A stretch of 64,000 bases of DNA from an uncultured Porphyromonadaceae bacterium (GCA_902495075.1 CABUVO010000012.1:1-64000), one strand, 5' to 3'; positions 1-9,291 are shown, numbered from the stretch's first letter. Notes: generated by a model not told the origin, from the sequence alone. Numbers and translations are program-made.

Positions 1-53
1 TTGAAAGCTACCGGGAGTTGCTTCCCGATCGGTGGAACAAATCGCAGAAATAG
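1..53 (+). CDS. C-terminal tail of an unidentified protein (partial)
   Basis: Reading in the third frame from position 3 gives sixteen codons ending in ELLPDRWNKSQK and a TAG stop at 51-53. The stop lies directly at the left arm of an intrinsic terminator, as expected for the last gene of a transcript. Too little is present to name a family. The competing frame that starts at base 1 runs through the terminator and is less likely to be coding. Confidence 0.45.
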   Translation, partial: ESYRELLPDRWNKSQK

Positions 54-83
54 CCGCCCATTATCTGGACGGCTATCTTTTTT
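50..83 (+). terminator. Rho-independent terminator
   Basis: The arms ATAGCCGCCCA (50-60) and TGGACGGCTAT (66-76) pair almost fully around a five-base loop. A T-rich run (77-83) follows. It closes the transcript of the partial gene that ends at 53. Confidence 0.75.
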
Positions 84-611
84 ACGACCTACCTGTCATC
101 CCGGACGGTTGTACGTTTCACGCAGGAAACTTCCGGCCGGTGTGGGGTTGGGTCAATTAGCGTCAAACGGCATCGGAGATGTCGAATAGTGTTGTGTGAA
201 TGTTATTAATCGACCTCTTCGAGGCCGCAGCGACACGATTTGTATAACCCCATACCGATTAAGCACTATTTTATAAGTGCTTAATCGATATGGGGTTATA
301 ATTAATTACCCTCTGCGAGGGTTGTCGCAAAATTGGCTCTGACTTCCAGGTTTTACCGAGGGGTTGTCAACGATACAGACTCTAACTTTGTGACTCTGTC
401 AGCATCGTCAGATGCATCCGTGCCTTTCAATTACACATTCAACATTTCACATTGAACATTAATTAAACGCTCTGTTCCTCTGTGCCTCCGTGTTTAAACT
501 ATGGTATCAAAATATTTTAAGATATTGCATCATAATCTTTTATTCTTTGCTTCTTCGCATTTTGATTCTGAGGTGGTATTTGAGGAGGTGGCATTTAAGA
601 CGGGCAAATTG
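84..611. other. Intergenic stretch with a hairpin repeat but no gene
   Basis: No convincing reading frame is present. The stretch holds the long inverted repeat at 243-300, flanked by short GC-rich inverted segments near 210-235 and 310-330. AT-rich spacer with loosely repeated CTCTGT/CCTCTGTG words near 470-490 follows. It ends at the promoter of the PagL-like gene. Confidence 0.5.
243..300. repeat. Near-perfect 25-bp inverted repeat with 8-base loop
   Basis: Arms 243-267 and 276-300 are reverse complements except for one position (C255 against A288). A + strand transcript would carry a C-A mismatch there. A - strand transcript would carry a G-U wobble, so the hairpin is fully paired only in minus-strand RNA. 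No T-run follows on either side, so it is not a standard terminator. It may be a REP or MITE-like element. Confidence 0.7.
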
Positions 612-642
612 TTTGTTTATTGCTTTTTATCTTTTAATTTTG
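612..642 (+). promoter_or_regulatory. Bacteroidetes-type promoter of the PagL-like gene
   Basis: TTTG (612-615), a 19-base spacer and TAATTTTG (635-642) match the Bacteroidetes primary sigma consensus exactly. The start point would fall near 646, so translation must begin after that. This decides for the ATG at 666 over the upstream in-frame start at 501. Confidence 0.8.
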
Positions 643-665
643 CAGACTCAACAGAAAAAGATTTG

Positions 666-1844
666 ATGAAAAGAGTTGTAATCATTTTTCTCAGCATAAT
701 AGGGGCATTATCGGTGAATGCCTCGAAAATGGATTCCTTGCAGTGGAGGGTGGGAGTGGAATTGGCTCCGGCATATGTCATACCGACCAATTCTTCACTC
801 AAAGGGGATAATTTATATGGCGACAAAGTGCATTGTTCGTTTGCCGGGTCGTTGCGTGGAGATTTCAGTTTTAATCCTCATTCACGTGAAGGACGGTTAT
901 ATCAAGGACTTTATCAGGGTATCGGGGTTGATTTGCGCACTTTTTTCCGGCATCGGTTTCTTGGCGCACCGGTATCTTTGTATGTATATCAAGGTGCTCC
1001 TTTCAAACATTTCAGCAACTGTCTATGGCTTGGCTATGAATGGCGTTTCGGAGCAGCAATGGGATGGGGCGACAGGACCGGTGACCTTGGACTTGGTTAT
1101 ACGAACGGGGCGATTTCTACAAGAGTTACGGCTCATATGAGTGCCGGCATTAAACTTCATTATGCTTTGGACCCTCATTGGCATTTAAGTCTTGGTGTGG
1201 ACGTGACGCATTTTTCCAATGGCAACACCTCTTTCCCTAATTCCGGTATTAATACAGCCGGTATCTCAATCGGCGCAGCCTACGTAATAAATCCTCAACC
1301 TAAAGCGGAAGATCCTGGCGATGCGATGAAAGAGGAGGCTGACATGGGAAGATGGATGTGGGATATGATGGCATATGGCGCGTGGCGCAAGCGACATGTG
1401 GTTATAGAGGGTACAGAGATGCTCATCAAAGGAAATTATGCCGTTGCCGGACTCCAGTTTACCCCGATGCGCAAGATCAACCGGTGGTTCTCAACAGGAG
1501 TGGCATTGGATATGAAATATGACAGGAGCTCGGGATTGGTTCCTTATTGGAAGGGAGGCTATTATATGGAAGCTGAGTTTGACAAGCCCCCTTTTGGCAA
1601 GCAATTGAGTGTTGGACTGGCTGCAATGGCTGAGTTCACGATGCCTATTTTTTCAGTTAGTGCTGGAATAGGGTATAATATGCTTAATCCAAAAGAAGAA
1701 AAACGTTTCTTTCAGATGCTTGCAGTTAAAGCATTTCTGACAAGAAACGTTTATCTAAATGTAGGCTATCGCCTTGGCGATTTCAAAGATCCTCAGAACC
1801 TGATGCTCGGAATCGGACTTAGAATACCGGCATCTGCCAGATGA
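666..1844 (+). CDS. PagL-like lipid A deacylase / acyloxyacyl hydrolase family outer-membrane protein
   Basis: A 392-residue protein with an N-terminal signal peptide (MKRVVIIFLSIIGALSVNAS) and a beta-barrel-like alternation of aromatic and polar residues. The segment THFSNGN, with His182 and Ser184, followed by N-S-G-I-N, resembles the catalytic His-Ser region of PagL-type 3-O-deacylases. These remove an acyl chain from lipid A at the outer membrane. The second half (about 225-392) is a further barrel-like region usual for the longer Bacteroidetes members. The ATG at 666 is preferred because the promoter lies at 612-642. The last 26 bases overlap the convergent porin gene. Lipid A remodelling is a family inference; activity cannot be read from sequence. 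Confidence 0.7.
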   Translation: MKRVVIIFLSIIGALSVNASKMDSLQWRVGVELAPAYVIPTNSSLKGDNLYGDKVHCSFAGSLRGDFSFNPHSREGRLYQGLYQGIGVDLRTFFRHRFLGAPVSLYVYQGAPFKHFSNCLWLGYEWRFGAAMGWGDRTGDLGLGYTNGAISTRVTAHMSAGIKLHYALDPHWHLSLGVDVTHFSNGNTSFPNSGINTAGISIGAAYVINPQPKAEDPGDAMKEEADMGRWMWDMMAYGAWRKRHVVIEGTEMLIKGNYAVAGLQFTPMRKINRWFSTGVALDMKYDRSSGLVPYWKGGYYMEAEFDKPPFGKQLSVGLAAMAEFTMPIFSVSAGIGYNMLNPKEEKRFFQMLAVKAFLTRNVYLNVGYRLGDFKDPQNLMLGIGLRIPASAR

Positions 1845-3030
1845 AACCGACTGAGAGCTGATTGGTTGTGTAATCTTCTACGCCAAAAGCTTTGGCTCGG
1901 TCGGAGTATTTGTAATTTCTTCCCACATATGTTGCGAAGAAGTGAAGATTACGGTCCTTGAAAGGATAGTATTCAATACCTCCGATATAACCCCATGCTG
2001 TGCGGTAGCGACCTTTCTCAACTGTGATGTCGGGAGCTCCAGCCTGTTGGGTGGTTTTGTAAACACCCTCGTTCTCTGCCATGAATTTAGCGAAAATATT
2101 CCAAGCCGGGTGGAAGCGATAGTTGAGATGGAGCACGAAAGACATTATGTCGGTCTTTGCAGTCTTATATCCGCTGGTTGCCTGCCAGTCGCCATTCTGC
2201 ACGATGCTTGAGATGATGCCTTTGCGGTCAACACCTTCGCGAGAATACATCCAGTCGAAGTATGCCTGAACCTTATCAGAGATGTTGAAATCATTACCGA
2301 GTGCAAAATACCACATATGCTCTCCTTTGGTCTCATTCATGAATGATGCAGACCAGCGGGTCTTGTAGACATCTGCGAAATTACCGTTCCAGTTAAGCGT
2401 ATATACCATAGGAATCTTGGCTTTCTCATAGTTGCCATACATCTCTCTTGAGCTGTCGTTATATGCGTTCAGCACCTGGAATTGCAACTGCTGTTTCGGA
2501 GTGAAGTTGTATGCGATGTTCACACCGCTCATGAAGTTGCTCATATAGTCCACCATATCGGAATACTGATAGATCTCGATAGGGTTGAGGTCAAATTCGA
2601 TACCACCGTAAGATGCGCATTGCTTACCGAGGAAGAACGACCATTTCTTCAAGTTGATGCCGATTCCTGCAATGTCGATGCTATTGAGCAGGTTGTCGCG
2701 ATAACCATTGGGGCTGTCGCCCTTGTTGAGACGCTGACGATAGCGATAGCTCAGCCAATCGTTGATATTTCCCTTGGCTTCGATGCGGAGCTGATTCATC
2801 TTGAATTTGGCTTCGTTGAAATCTGAGCCGGTCCAATCGAAATTCAGGGAGCCATGCATGTTGAGATAAAGGTTGAATTTATCTGTCTTTTTCTCAACTT
2901 TCGCGATTGTTTCAATCAAGCCTTCCTCATTATCAGTGCGGAAATCGTTGATACGTTCCTGCTGGGCAATTCCCGGAAGCGCGCAGAATGCAAATGCTGC
3001 GCCTGTTAACAATATGGATGCGTGTTTCAT
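1819..3030 (-). CDS. Outer-membrane porin, phosphate-selective porin O/P-like
   Basis: A 403-residue protein with signal peptide (cleavage near GIAQQ). It shows a long series of amphipathic beta strands, many W/Y/F girdle residues and a terminal aromatic (WQMPVF), typical of a 16-18-strand porin of the OprO/OprP type. It lies downstream of the secreted asparaginase and the Dcu exchanger on the same strand, separated by a hairpin. It may therefore admit amino acids or dicarboxylates for that pathway rather than phosphate. That role is inference from context. The 3' end overlaps the convergent PagL-like gene by 26 bases. Confidence 0.75.
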   Translation of the reverse strand: MKHASILLTGAAFAFCALPGIAQQERINDFRTDNEEGLIETIAKVEKKTDKFNLYLNMHGSLNFDWTGSDFNEAKFKMNQLRIEAKGNINDWLSYRYRQRLNKGDSPNGYRDNLLNSIDIAGIGINLKKWSFFLGKQCASYGGIEFDLNPIEIYQYSDMVDYMSNFMSGVNIAYNFTPKQQLQFQVLNAYNDSSREMYGNYEKAKIPMVYTLNWNGNFADVYKTRWSASFMNETKGEHMWYFALGNDFNISDKVQAYFDWMYSREGVDRKGIISSIVQNGDWQATSGYKTAKTDIMSFVLHLNYRFHPAWNIFAKFMAENEGVYKTTQQAGAPDITVEKGRYRTAWGYIGGIEYYPFKDRNLHFFATYVGRNYKYSDRAKAFGVEDYTTNQLSVGFIWQMPVF

Positions 3031-3059
3031 TATATTTCAGATTTAAGTTATTGAAAATG

Positions 3060-3096
3060 TCCGCAGGGTTTCCAAGGTCATTGTGAACCCTGCGGA
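3060..3096 (-). terminator. Intercistronic hairpin between asparaginase and porin genes
   Basis: TCCGCAGGGTT (3060-3070) and AACCCTGCGGA (3086-3096) form a perfect 11-bp stem with a 15-base loop. In the minus direction it is followed by a short T-rich stretch. It could end or attenuate transcription after the asparaginase gene, or stabilise its 3' end. The porin start lies only about 30 bases further on. Confidence 0.6.
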
Positions 3097-3135
3097 TAAC
3101 TATTCATGCATTAATATTCTCCAATACTTTTCGAA

Positions 3136-4197
3136 TTAATATTCTTCGAAATATTTCTGGATCTGCTGCCAGTCGTTGGTGCGTGTAAGGGCAAGCATCA
3201 GAAGCACGCGTGCTTTCTGGGGATTGAGTTCCCATGATGCCACAAACTGATATTTTTCATCGTCAACCTCATCGTAAAGAGTTGTCGGACCGGTAGGAAC
3301 ACGGCTTGAACGAACCACTATGATGCCGAGTTTACGGGCTTCCAGAAGTTTTGGGAAAACATTCTTATGGTAGTTGCCATTGCCGAGACCCGCATGAACC
3401 ACACCCTGATAGCCGTTGGTGAGGAATGGATTCATAACATCTGCATCAACATTGGAGTAGGAGTAAACGATACCGACTTTGGGAAGGCTTGTAAGATTGG
3501 TGACATCAAACACGGATTGAGTTGTGTGTTTGGCAAGTGTTTTCATGTTCCAGTAAGGTTTGCTGTTGTAGACATAACCGAGAGGACCGGAATCGGGAGC
3601 CTGGAAAGTCTGAACGCTGAGAGTGTTCATCTTCTGGGTGGCGTGTGCACCGAGGATAAGACCATTCATCACAACCATTACGCCGCGATCTTTTGATGTA
3701 GGATCAGCTGCCACTACAACAGAGTTGTAAAGGTTGAGAGGACCGTCGGCACTCATTGCCGTTGAGGGGCGCATGGCTCCTGTGAGCACTACCGGTTTGT
3801 CGCTCTTAACTGTCAGATTCAAAAAATAAGCAGTTTCTTCCATTGTGTCGGTTCCGTGAGTGATCACGATGCCGTCTACATTATCCTGGGCGAGCAGTTC
3901 ATTGATTCGTTTGGCAAGAGTAAGCCATACCTGATCGTTCATATCCTGTGAACCGATATTCACTATCTGTTCACCTGTCACGTTTGCTACATCTTTCATC
4001 TGGGGAACCGCATCAATCAGCGACTGGATTGCAACCTGACCGGCTGTATAACCGGAAGCTGTTGCTGATTTACCTGTCCCGGCGATTGTTCCGCCAGTGG
4101 CGAGAATATAGACATTCGGTTTCTGCTGAGCAAATGCCGTAGCCACAGATGTCAGCAACATGACTGCCAAAAGGCCGAAATTTTTCAACTTCTTCAT
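3136..4197 (-). CDS. ansB: Type II L-asparaginase, secreted
   Basis: A 353-residue enzyme hydrolysing L-asparagine to L-aspartate and ammonia. The N-terminus is a signal peptide ending near AFAQQ, placing it in the periplasm as usual for type II enzymes. Both active-site signatures are present: ILATGGTIAG, with the nucleophilic Thr37, and ITHGTDTMEETA, with the second catalytic Thr-Asp. Length fits the family. It sits between the Dcu exchanger and the porin, all on the minus strand. Asparagine entering the periplasm would be converted to aspartate for uptake by the neighbouring transporter. AspA, AsdA and AspT nearby complete the route. Confidence 0.93.
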   Translation of the reverse strand: MKKLKNFGLLAVMLLTSVATAFAQQKPNVYILATGGTIAGTGKSATASGYTAGQVAIQSLIDAVPQMKDVANVTGEQIVNIGSQDMNDQVWLTLAKRINELLAQDNVDGIVITHGTDTMEETAYFLNLTVKSDKPVVLTGAMRPSTAMSADGPLNLYNSVVVAADPTSKDRGVMVVMNGLILGAHATQKMNTLSVQTFQAPDSGPLGYVYNSKPYWNMKTLAKHTTQSVFDVTNLTSLPKVGIVYSYSNVDADVMNPFLTNGYQGVVHAGLGNGNYHKNVFPKLLEARKLGIIVVRSSRVPTGPTTLYDEVDDEKYQFVASWELNPQKARVLLMLALTRTNDWQQIQKYFEEY

Positions 4198-4250
4198 AAG
4201 TGTAATATTTATGGTTATTAATAATTTCTTTTACTTTATATGTATATTTC

Positions 4251-4299
4251 TAAAGCCTAAAGCCTAAAGCCTAAAACCTAAAGCCTAAAACCTAAAGCC
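4251..4299. repeat. Tandem heptamer array, seven copies
   Basis: Seven uninterrupted 7-bp units of TAAAGCC (five) or TAAAACC (two) fill 4251-4299. They end exactly where the stop codon of the Dcu gene begins (4300-4302). The array lies between dcu and ansB on the same strand and would be transcribed as GGCTTTA/GGTTTTA units. Confidence 0.9.
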
Positions 4300-5601
4300 T
4301 CAATACACCTGTATCAGCAACAATCCTGTGCCAACTGCCGCTATTGTTGCAACCAGTCCGGGCATCATAAACGAGTGGTTGAGTATATACTTGCCGATAT
4401 GTGTCGTTCCTGTTCTGTCGAAATTGATTGCCGCCACGATTGTGGGGTAGTTAGGGATAAAGAAATATCCGTTTACGGCAGGGAAGAGGGCTATGAGCAT
4501 CCAGGGATTCATGCCAAGTGCGATGCCGAGAGGCATGATTGCCCTGACTGTGGCAGCCTGACTGTAAAGCAGAATAGACATAACGAAGAGTGCTATTCCG
4601 AATAGCCAGGGCCATTGAGTAACGAAACCTTTCACACCCTCTGTGATTACAGTGATGTTTCCATTGATGAATGTATCACCCATCCATGCGATACCGAAGA
4701 TGGCTATCACTGCCTGCATACCGGCGATGAACACGCTTCCCTGTGTCGGAGCAATACCGTTGATACGGCAGGTAAGAAGTATTATAGCACAAGTGGAGAG
4801 CATCAGTATCTCAATAATTGCTGGCATATCTACCGGGGTGCCGTTGAACGATGGCCGCATTGCGGGAATAGATCCGAAGAGAACAATGAGAAGGGTGGCA
4901 AGAAGGAAAAGACAAACTGAAAGCTTTGCTTTCCCAAGACTTTTTATCTCATTGAACTTAAGTTTGTTTTCCTTTATCATTCCTTGTTCCACACGGCGAA
5001 GGTATTCCGGATCCTCAAGCAGTTCCTTCCCAACACGTTTTGAAAGGAAAGCTCCAATCAATACACCTACGAGCGTGGCGGGAATTGTTACTTTCAATAT
5101 ATCGAAAAGCGTTATGTCAAATCCTGTGAGAAGTCCCAGCAATGCTACTGTCGCAGCAGATATCGGGCTTGCAGTGATTGCTTGCTGGGAAGCGATAACG
5201 GCAATTCCCAATGGCCTTTCAGGGCGGATCTTGGTCTCGCGAGCAACCTCTGCGATGACCGGCAAAACTGAATAAGCCACATGCCCTGTGCCTGCAACAA
5301 ATGAAAACAGATAAGTAACCAGCGGGCTGATGATGGTGACCTGAGACGGATTCTTTCTCAGAAGTTTTTCTGCCAGTTTCACAAGGTAGTCAAGACCGCC
5401 GGCTGCCTGCATGGCAGCTGCTGCCGAGATCACGGCGGCGATCATCAACATAACATCAATCGGGGGAGAGGTTGGCTGCAGACCGAAGACGAATACCAAA
5501 ATCGCCATTCCAACACCGCCCATGACGCCGAGACCTATGCCTCCGAGGCGCGCACCGACGATTATCGCTGCCAATACGAAAAGTAACTGTAATGTTAGCA
5601 T
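4300..5601 (-). CDS. dcuB: Anaerobic C4-dicarboxylate transporter, DcuA/DcuB family
   Basis: A 433-residue, highly hydrophobic inner-membrane protein with about ten or more membrane segments. It has the conserved Dcu stretch FVAGTGHVAYSVLPVIAEVA and the conserved C-terminal FIPNYPTIVAAINFDRTG. Dcu proteins exchange external aspartate, fumarate or malate for internal succinate during fumarate respiration. It lies upstream of the secreted asparaginase, 102 bases apart with the heptamer array between. This fits uptake of the aspartate made in the periplasm. DcuA and DcuB cannot be told apart here. Confidence 0.9.
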   Translation of the reverse strand: MLTLQLLFVLAAIIVGARLGGIGLGVMGGVGMAILVFVFGLQPTSPPIDVMLMIAAVISAAAAMQAAGGLDYLVKLAEKLLRKNPSQVTIISPLVTYLFSFVAGTGHVAYSVLPVIAEVARETKIRPERPLGIAVIASQQAITASPISAATVALLGLLTGFDITLFDILKVTIPATLVGVLIGAFLSKRVGKELLEDPEYLRRVEQGMIKENKLKFNEIKSLGKAKLSVCLFLLATLLIVLFGSIPAMRPSFNGTPVDMPAIIEILMLSTCAIILLTCRINGIAPTQGSVFIAGMQAVIAIFGIAWMGDTFINGNITVITEGVKGFVTQWPWLFGIALFVMSILLYSQAATVRAIMPLGIALGMNPWMLIALFPAVNGYFFIPNYPTIVAAINFDRTGTTHIGKYILNHSFMMPGLVATIAAVGTGLLLIQVY

Positions 5602-5930
5602 AAGCTGAATTATGTTTTCATGATAAAATCTAAAGAATAGGGAACGCTGTTCGCTTCAGTTGCAATGTTGGATGTGTCATTGCTTAGTCGGAGTAGAGCG
5701 ATGTATTCATTTATTTAAACTGAAAACAACGTAAAAGGTTTTAAATGATTTTAATGTTTGATAACATTTTTAATAAGCATAAGGAATTTTTGCAGAATTT
5801 AAACATCCAGTAAAACCATTGGCTTTATCCTATTGTTTAGAAATTATAATTTATCCCCGGCATCTCTCCATTTATTGGCGTTGTTGAAGCGTTCTGAAAA
5901 ACACTTTGAAAAACACAAAAAACATCAGAT
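5602..5930. other. Divergent intergenic region between dcu and aspT
   Basis: This AT-rich 329-bp region must carry the control of two divergent transcription units. No full promoter match was found. The nearest plus-strand candidate, AATTTTTG at 5785-5792, has one mismatch, and its TTTG (5757-5760) is 24 bases away, outside the usual spacing. No gene, strong hairpin or tandem repeat is seen. Confidence 0.5.
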
Positions 5931-7634
5931 ATGAATTGGTTTATACAAACTATGAGAGACAATCCCTCCATAGCGATATTCCTTACATTGGGAATCGGCT
6001 TTCTGGTGGGGAAATTAAAGTATAAGACATTCTCTCTTGGCACGGTTACTTCTGTGCTCCTTGTCGGTGTCCTTGTCGGTCAGCTTGACATCCCTATTTC
6101 CGGACCGGTGAAATCCGTATTCTTCCTTTTGTTCCTGTTTGCCATCGGTTATAGTGTCGGACCTGAATTCTTTAGGGCGTTGAAAGGGTCAGGAATAAAG
6201 CAGGTGCTTTTTGCCGTGGTGATGTGTGTGCTGTGTTTCGTTGTCACATGGGGTGTCGCTCTTCTTTTCCACTATAATGTTGGAGAGGCATTAGGTCTCT
6301 TTGCCGGTGCGCAGACGATTTCGGCTGTTATCGGAGTGGGGCAGGATGCTATCAGCAACATGAGCGTGTCGGCGGCAGATAAAACGGCGTGGAGCGATAT
6401 AATACCCGTATGTTATGCCGTGACATACATATTCGGCACAATCGGTTCTGCCTGGATTCTGGGATCACTGGGACCTGCGATGTTAGGTGGTATCAAGAAG
6501 GTGCGTAAGGAGACAGCCGATCTTGAGGCATCGATGAACAGCAGCGATCTCAATGACGATCCTGCTTATATTAATGCCTTGCGTCCGGTTGTTTATCGTG
6601 CCTATAAGGTTGATGGAGATTTTTTCACATCCTCCCATACCGTGGCTGAAATAGAGAAACATATCACAGATCTTGGCAGACGTGCATTTGTGGAGCGTCT
6701 CAGGATCGGAGACAAGATAATAGATGATCCCACACCGGATGTGGTCGTGAATAAAGGTGACGAAGTAGTGCTAAGCGGACGCCGTGAAACTCTCGTGCTT
6801 GATGAGAGCTGGCTTGGTGAAGAAGTCTCAGATGCTCAGTTGCTTACGTTCCCGATAGAGAAAGTGCCGGTAATGGTTGCCAAGAAAGCACTTGACGGTA
6901 AGACAATTGATGATTTGCGTCGTATGCCTGAAATGAACGGAGTGCTCATATCTTCCCTTGTTTCTTCGAATGGCGCTACGTTGCCGGTTTTCGCCAAGAC
7001 AGAATTGCACCGTGGTTATATTCTTACTATTCAAGGAATGCCCAATGAGGTGAAAAGAGCAGCTTCAGTGATCGGTTATGTTGACAGACCTACTACCCAG
7101 ACTGATATGGTATTTGTTGGTCTCGGTATTTTTATCGGAACCTTGATTGGCGCCATAACTATTCACCTTGGTGGAATTCCGGTGAGTCTTTCAACAAGTG
7201 GAGGCGCTTTAATCGCGGGTCTTGTGCTCGGTTGGCTTCGCTCTAAGCATCCTACATTCGGACGCATTCCGAGTTCCTCTCTCTGGATTCTCAATAACCT
7301 TGGCTTGAACATGTTTATCGCGGTGATAGGTATTCAGTCCGGTCCGACGTTTGTGCAGGGAATTCAACAGGTTGGATGGATGCTGTTTGTTGCCGGTATA
7401 ATTGCCACGACAGTGCCTTTGCTTTTAGGAATATGGATAGGTGATAAATGGTTTAAATTCCCGGCGGCGATCAACTTAGGTTGTAATGCAGGCGCACGCG
7501 TCACCACCGCTTCTCTTGGTGCCATACAGGATTCTCTTGGTTCAACATTACCTGCAATGGGCTATACGGTGACTTATGCAATCGGCAATACGTTGTTGAT
7601 TCTGATGGGGGTAATAATGGGGCTTATAATGTAA
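5931..7634 (+). CDS. aspT: Aspartate:alanine antiporter, AspT/YidE family
   Basis: A 567-residue inner-membrane protein of the aspartate-alanine exchanger (AAE) family. It has a hydrophobic N-terminal half (about 1-180), a central soluble region (about 195-385) with two RCK_C/TrkA_C-type segments (around VVNKGDEVVLSGR and LTIQGMPNEV), and a second hydrophobic half (about 390-567). Electrogenic exchange of aspartate for alanine, coupled to intracellular decarboxylation, generates proton motive force in characterised members. The gene for aspartate 4-decarboxylase follows after 22 bases on the same strand, the classic partner arrangement. This makes the substrate call firmer than sequence alone. 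Confidence 0.9.
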   Translation: MNWFIQTMRDNPSIAIFLTLGIGFLVGKLKYKTFSLGTVTSVLLVGVLVGQLDIPISGPVKSVFFLLFLFAIGYSVGPEFFRALKGSGIKQVLFAVVMCVLCFVVTWGVALLFHYNVGEALGLFAGAQTISAVIGVGQDAISNMSVSAADKTAWSDIIPVCYAVTYIFGTIGSAWILGSLGPAMLGGIKKVRKETADLEASMNSSDLNDDPAYINALRPVVYRAYKVDGDFFTSSHTVAEIEKHITDLGRRAFVERLRIGDKIIDDPTPDVVVNKGDEVVLSGRRETLVLDESWLGEEVSDAQLLTFPIEKVPVMVAKKALDGKTIDDLRRMPEMNGVLISSLVSSNGATLPVFAKTELHRGYILTIQGMPNEVKRAASVIGYVDRPTTQTDMVFVGLGIFIGTLIGAITIHLGGIPVSLSTSGGALIAGLVLGWLRSKHPTFGRIPSSSLWILNNLGLNMFIAVIGIQSGPTFVQGIQQVGWMLFVAGIIATTVPLLLGIWIGDKWFKFPAAINLGCNAGARVTTASLGAIQDSLGSTLPAMGYTVTYAIGNTLLILMGVIMGLIM

Positions 7635-7656
7635 TAAATATTGATAATTTGATATT

Positions 7657-9291
7657 ATGAAAACAGAAAAAGAAATCAGAGATTATGAGAAAGCTCTTGA
7701 GAGTATGAGCCCATTCGAGATCAAAAATACTCTTATAGAGATGGCTCAGAAAGAGGCTAAGGCTTCTACCAATACATATCTGAATGCCGGCCGCGGAAAT
7801 CCGAACTGGATTGCTACTGCTCCGCGAGAGGCGTTCTTCCTGCTCGGTCAATGGGCACTGGAGACTTGCCGCAACGAGATGTATTTCAAACCCGGAGTGG
7901 CAGGTATGCCACCCTGCAAGGGTATTGGCGACAGCTTAAAACTGTTTCTCAAAGATAACTCAGCGAGACATGGCGCACATCTCCTTCTGAATGCAGTGGA
8001 ATATGCGGATAAAACGCTTGGCATATCCGCCGATGATCTTGCGTATGAATGGGCGGATGGAATTATAGGCGATCATTATCCAACACCAGTGCGTATGCTT
8101 GAAAACTCTGAGAAGATAGTGAAGGCTTATCTCGCGCAGGAAATGGGTGACAAGGCACCAGATTTCGGTAAGGAGTATGATCTGTTTGCAACAGAGGGTG
8201 GCACCGCCGCCATGTGCTATATCTTCGATTCCTTACAGGCTAACCATCTTCTGAACAAGGGGGATTCCATAGCACTTATGACACCTATCTTCACTCCTTA
8301 TATAGAAATCCCCCAACTTGACAGATATAGTTTTTATGTGATGAATATATATGCTGACTCTGTTGATAATGATGGTTATCACACATGGCAGTATCCAAAG
8401 GCTGAAATGGATAAGCTTCGAGACCCAAGAATGAAACTTGTGTTTCTCGTGAATCCTTCGAATCCGCCAAGTTATCGACTAAGTCAGGAGTGTATGGACT
8501 ATCTTGTGGATATTGTGAAGAATGACAATCCAAATCTGATGATCGTCACGGATGATGTTTATGGCACATTCGCAAAGGATTTCAAGAGCCTAATGTATAT
8601 TCTTCCGCAGAACACACTCTGTGTCTATTCGTTCTCTAAATATTTCGGTGCCACAGGTTGGCGTCTTGCTGTGATTGCCGCTGCCAAGGAGAATATATTC
8701 GATAAATTGATCGCTGCGGAATCTAAAGAAGATCTTGATGACCTCAATAAACGTTACGGATCGTTGTCGCTTCATCCTGATAAGATTAAGTTTATTGATA
8801 GAATGGTTGCCGACAGTCGGTCTGTCGCTTTGAACCATACCGCCGGTCTCTCTACTCCTCAGCAGATTCAGATGTCTCTTTTCGCCGTGATGTGTCTGCT
8901 TGATACAAAGGATGTGTATAAGCAGAGGATGCAGTGTATGATAGAGGACCGTCTGGAGGCTTTATGGAAAGGTACCGGTTTCAAACTTGTTGAAGATCCC
9001 CTCAGGGTCGGATATTATAGTGAGATCGATATAATGCTTTGGGGACGAAAGATCTACGGTGATGATTTCTGCACTTGGCTTCAGGCAAATTTCGAGCCTC
9101 TTGATATAGTATTGCGTCTTGCGAAATGCACATCAGTTGTGCTTCTGAACGGCAGTGGCTTCGATGGCCCGAGTTGGTCGGTGCGTGCATCGCTCGCTAA
9201 TCTTGATGAAAGCGCATACTTGAAGATTGGTTCATCTCTGCGTTCAATCCTTGATGGATATTATGAAGAATATAAAGCGGCAAAGAAATGA
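7657..9291 (+). CDS. asdA: L-aspartate 4-decarboxylase (bifunctional aminotransferase family)
   Basis: A 544-residue PLP enzyme of fold type I converting L-aspartate to L-alanine and CO2, with side aspartate aminotransferase activity in the family. The PLP lysine is Lys328 in YSFSKYFGATGWR. The segments ATEGGTAAMCYIF (cofactor phosphate contact) and FLVNPSNPPSY are as expected, and the length matches the large AsdA type rather than ordinary aminotransferases. It follows aspT by 22 bases and is surely co-transcribed. The two form a decarboxylation/antiport proton-motive cycle. Hairpins follow at 9303-9321 and 9344-9392. Confidence 0.92.
   Translation: MKTEKEIRDYEKALESMSPFEIKNTLIEMAQKEAKASTNTYLNAGRGNPNWIATAPREAFFLLGQWALETCRNEMYFKPGVAGMPPCKGIGDSLKLFLKDNSARHGAHLLLNAVEYADKTLGISADDLAYEWADGIIGDHYPTPVRMLENSEKIVKAYLAQEMGDKAPDFGKEYDLFATEGGTAAMCYIFDSLQANHLLNKGDSIALMTPIFTPYIEIPQLDRYSFYVMNIYADSVDNDGYHTWQYPKAEMDKLRDPRMKLVFLVNPSNPPSYRLSQECMDYLVDIVKNDNPNLMIVTDDVYGTFAKDFKSLMYILPQNTLCVYSFSKYFGATGWRLAVIAAAKENIFDKLIAAESKEDLDDLNKRYGSLSLHPDKIKFIDRMVADSRSVALNHTAGLSTPQQIQMSLFAVMCLLDTKDVYKQRMQCMIEDRLEALWKGTGFKLVEDPLRVGYYSEIDIMLWGRKIYGDDFCTWLQANFEPLDIVLRLAKCTSVVLLNGSGFDGPSWSVRASLANLDESAYLKIGSSLRSILDGYYEEYKAAKK

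Noticed and set aside
1..189. 62-codon frame from base 1
   Set aside because: It runs through an intrinsic terminator. Another frame ends in a stop right at that terminator and fits better.
501..665. Upstream extension of the PagL-like gene to ATG 501
   Set aside because: A perfect promoter at 612-642 lies inside this extension, and the ATG at 666 gives a proper signal peptide.
4251..4299. CRISPR or telomere-like array
   Set aside because: The units are 7 bp without spacers and no cas genes are near. It is a simple tandem repeat.
4643..5275. 210-codon open frame on the plus strand
   Set aside because: It is fully antisense to the Dcu gene, whose family motifs are unmistakable. It is a codon-bias shadow, as are the long frames at 11642-12340 and 22142-22798.
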